A stretch of DNA of 64,000 nt from JAJYTL01 sp046705265 (GTDB lineage Bacteria; Pseudomonadota; Alphaproteobacteria; Ferrovibrionales; Ferrovibrionaceae). The stretch covers positions 1 through 64,000 of the forward strand of contig JBJKQL010000103.1 in NCBI GenBank assembly GCA_046705265.1, in the 5' to 3' direction. Under the pieces are notes generated by a model. That model worked only from the letters and a program-made list of their open reading frames with translations, searched no databases and had not been told where the DNA came from. The position numbers and the translations under genes were made by a program. Below are positions 63,104 through 64,000 of the stretch, piece by piece (the first letter of the stretch is position 1; each line of letters opens with the position of its first letter).

Positions 63104-63886
63104 ATGCGTTTGAAGGACAAAGTCGCCGTGGTCACCGGTGCGGCAAGCGGCATTGGCAAGGAAATCGCCCATACCTTTGTTGCTGAAGGCGCCAAGGTTG
63201 CGATCGCTGATCTCAATCAGAAAGGCGCCGATGCAGCCGCTGCGGAAATGAATGGCGCCGAACGCCGTGCGATCGGCGTTGCCATGGACGTGACGAGGGA
63301 AGAGGAGGTCGGGGCTGGTATGGCCAAGGTCATTGAGACCTTTGGCCGGGTTGATATCCTCGTCAGCAACGCGGGCATACAGACCGTTGAGCCCTTGGAT
63401 CAGTTCGAGTTCAATAAATGGAAGCAGCTCCTCGCCATCCATCTCGACGGTGCCTTCCTAACGACCCGCGCGGCACTGCGGCAGATGTATAAGCAAGGCA
63501 AGGGCGGTAGCATCATCTATATGGGATCGGTCCATTCCAAGGAAGCGTCGGTTCTGAAGGCGCCCTACGTCACCGCAAAGCACGGCTTGATCGGCCTCGC
63601 TAAGGTGGTAGCAAGAGAAGGCGCGACCCATGGCGTGCGTGCCAACGTCATCTGTCCTGGCTTCGTTCGCACGCCGCTTGTCGAAAAGCAGATCCCCGAA
63701 CAGGCGAAGGAACTTGGCGTTTCCGAGCAGGAAGTAATCAAGAACGTTATGCTGAAGGATACCGTGGATGGTGAGTTCACGACGGTGCAGGACGTGGCGC
63801 AGGCGGCGCTCTTTTTTGCTGCCTTCGAAAGCAACGCCTTAACCGGCCAATCGCTGGTGGTCAGCCACGGATGGTTCATGCAATAG
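63104..63886 (+). CDS. 3-hydroxybutyrate dehydrogenase (SDR family)
   Basis: A 260-residue short-chain dehydrogenase. The cofactor motif is VVTGAASGIGKEIAHTF, then LVSNAGIQTVEPLDQFEFNKW. Catalytic Ser is in YMGSVHSKEAS, and Tyr/Lys in PYVTAKHGLIGLAKVVARE. The C-terminal insertion EKQIPEQAKELGVSEQEVIKNVMLKDTVDGEFTTV (within 200-237) is characteristic of D-3-hydroxybutyrate dehydrogenases. It interconverts 3-hydroxybutyrate and acetoacetate with NAD. TAGGAGAGCGG precedes the ATG. It is the third gene behind the PhaR-like promoter. Confidence 0.92.
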   Translation: MRLKDKVAVVTGAASGIGKEIAHTFVAEGAKVAIADLNQKGADAAAAEMNGAERRAIGVAMDVTREEEVGAGMAKVIETFGRVDILVSNAGIQTVEPLDQFEFNKWKQLLAIHLDGAFLTTRAALRQMYKQGKGGSIIYMGSVHSKEASVLKAPYVTAKHGLIGLAKVVAREGATHGVRANVICPGFVRTPLVEKQIPEQAKELGVSEQEVIKNVMLKDTVDGEFTTVQDVAQAALFFAAFESNALTGQSLVVSHGWFMQ

Positions 63887-64000
63887 GCTGTTTGCCGAGG
63901 CGGCTTGGTGCTTGATTCTGGTAACTTCGTCCAGGGAAAAACCGGCAGAGACGCTCGCGGAGCTTGAGACTTTCTTTCGTTCCTGAGATCGTTGTGGGGA

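Overview
The window reads as ordinary chromosome of a GC-rich alphaproteobacterium, most likely of the Rhodospirillales or a neighbouring order (inference). Pointers are a CpdR-type response regulator, an EipB/DUF1849 envelope protein, an RpoH-family sigma factor, GatCAB, an alphaproteobacterial anti-Shine-Dalgarno small RNA, and the gene trio patatin / acetoacetate decarboxylase / 3-hydroxybutyrate dehydrogenase. I found no insertion sequence, prophage, CRISPR array, rRNA or replication origin. Coding density is high, with many ATGA or GTGA stop-start overlaps.

Layout. 0-6.3 kb: end of an unknown gene, a crotonase, a serine beta-lactamase-like esterase, an NfeD/SPFH membrane pair, and a divergent Nramp-family transporter with a structured leader and a small membrane protein behind it. 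6.65-6.79 kb: a complete small-RNA gene with promoter and terminator. 6.9-16.8 kb: N-formylglutamate amidohydrolase-like gene, cpdR, tRNA-Val(GAC), SMP-30, a Spy-like periplasmic protein, a MoxR/VWA pair, a cysteine-tailed MarR regulator divergent from rpoH, panC-panB and ccdA. 17-20.7 kb: ruvX and gatCAB. 20.8-25.5 kb: large patatin, amidase, gmk. 25.6-32.7 kb: a leftward acyl-CoA cluster (CitE-like lyase, family III CoA-transferase, two MaoC proteins, acyl-CoA dehydrogenase, MmgE/PrpD, FAD oxidase). 33-35.4 kb: groESL with a CIRCE-like operator, and a possible 30-residue protein gene divergent from it. 35.7-39.3 kb: an Mla-type lipid ABC transporter (permease with STAS domain, ATPase, MCE protein, lipoprotein). 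39.5-45.5 kb: a giant Nfn-like flavo-iron-sulfur oxidoreductase, an IlvD/Edd dehydratase and a class I glutamine amidotransferase. 45.5-52.5 kb: sugar-acid catabolism (Ldh2 dehydrogenase, HpaI-type aldolase, arabinonate-type dehydratase, DenD-like dehydrogenase, GGDEF protein, 2-hydroxyacid dehydrogenase). 52.7-60.8 kb: eipB, ROK kinase, alpha/beta hydrolase, a second amidase, a multi-PAS histidine kinase and a family 2 glycosyltransferase. 60.8-63.9 kb: a polyhydroxybutyrate/ketone-body cluster behind a promoter carrying a CTGC-N3-GCAG palindrome; its decarboxylase gene has two compensating frameshifts.

How the parts fit. The acyl-CoA cluster contains the activation, oxidation, hydration and retro-aldol cleavage steps for a (probably methyl-branched) dicarboxylic acid. 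The sugar-acid cluster contains the dehydration and aldol cleavage steps of a non-phosphorylative pentonate route. The 61-64 kb cluster suits polyhydroxybutyrate mobilisation. The most unusual protein is the single-chain Nfn-like enzyme at 39505-43026. It joins a roughly 240-residue N-terminal region I do not recognise to a GltD/NfnB-like and an NfnA/PyrK-like module. All functional statements are from reading the sequence by eye; no database search was run.
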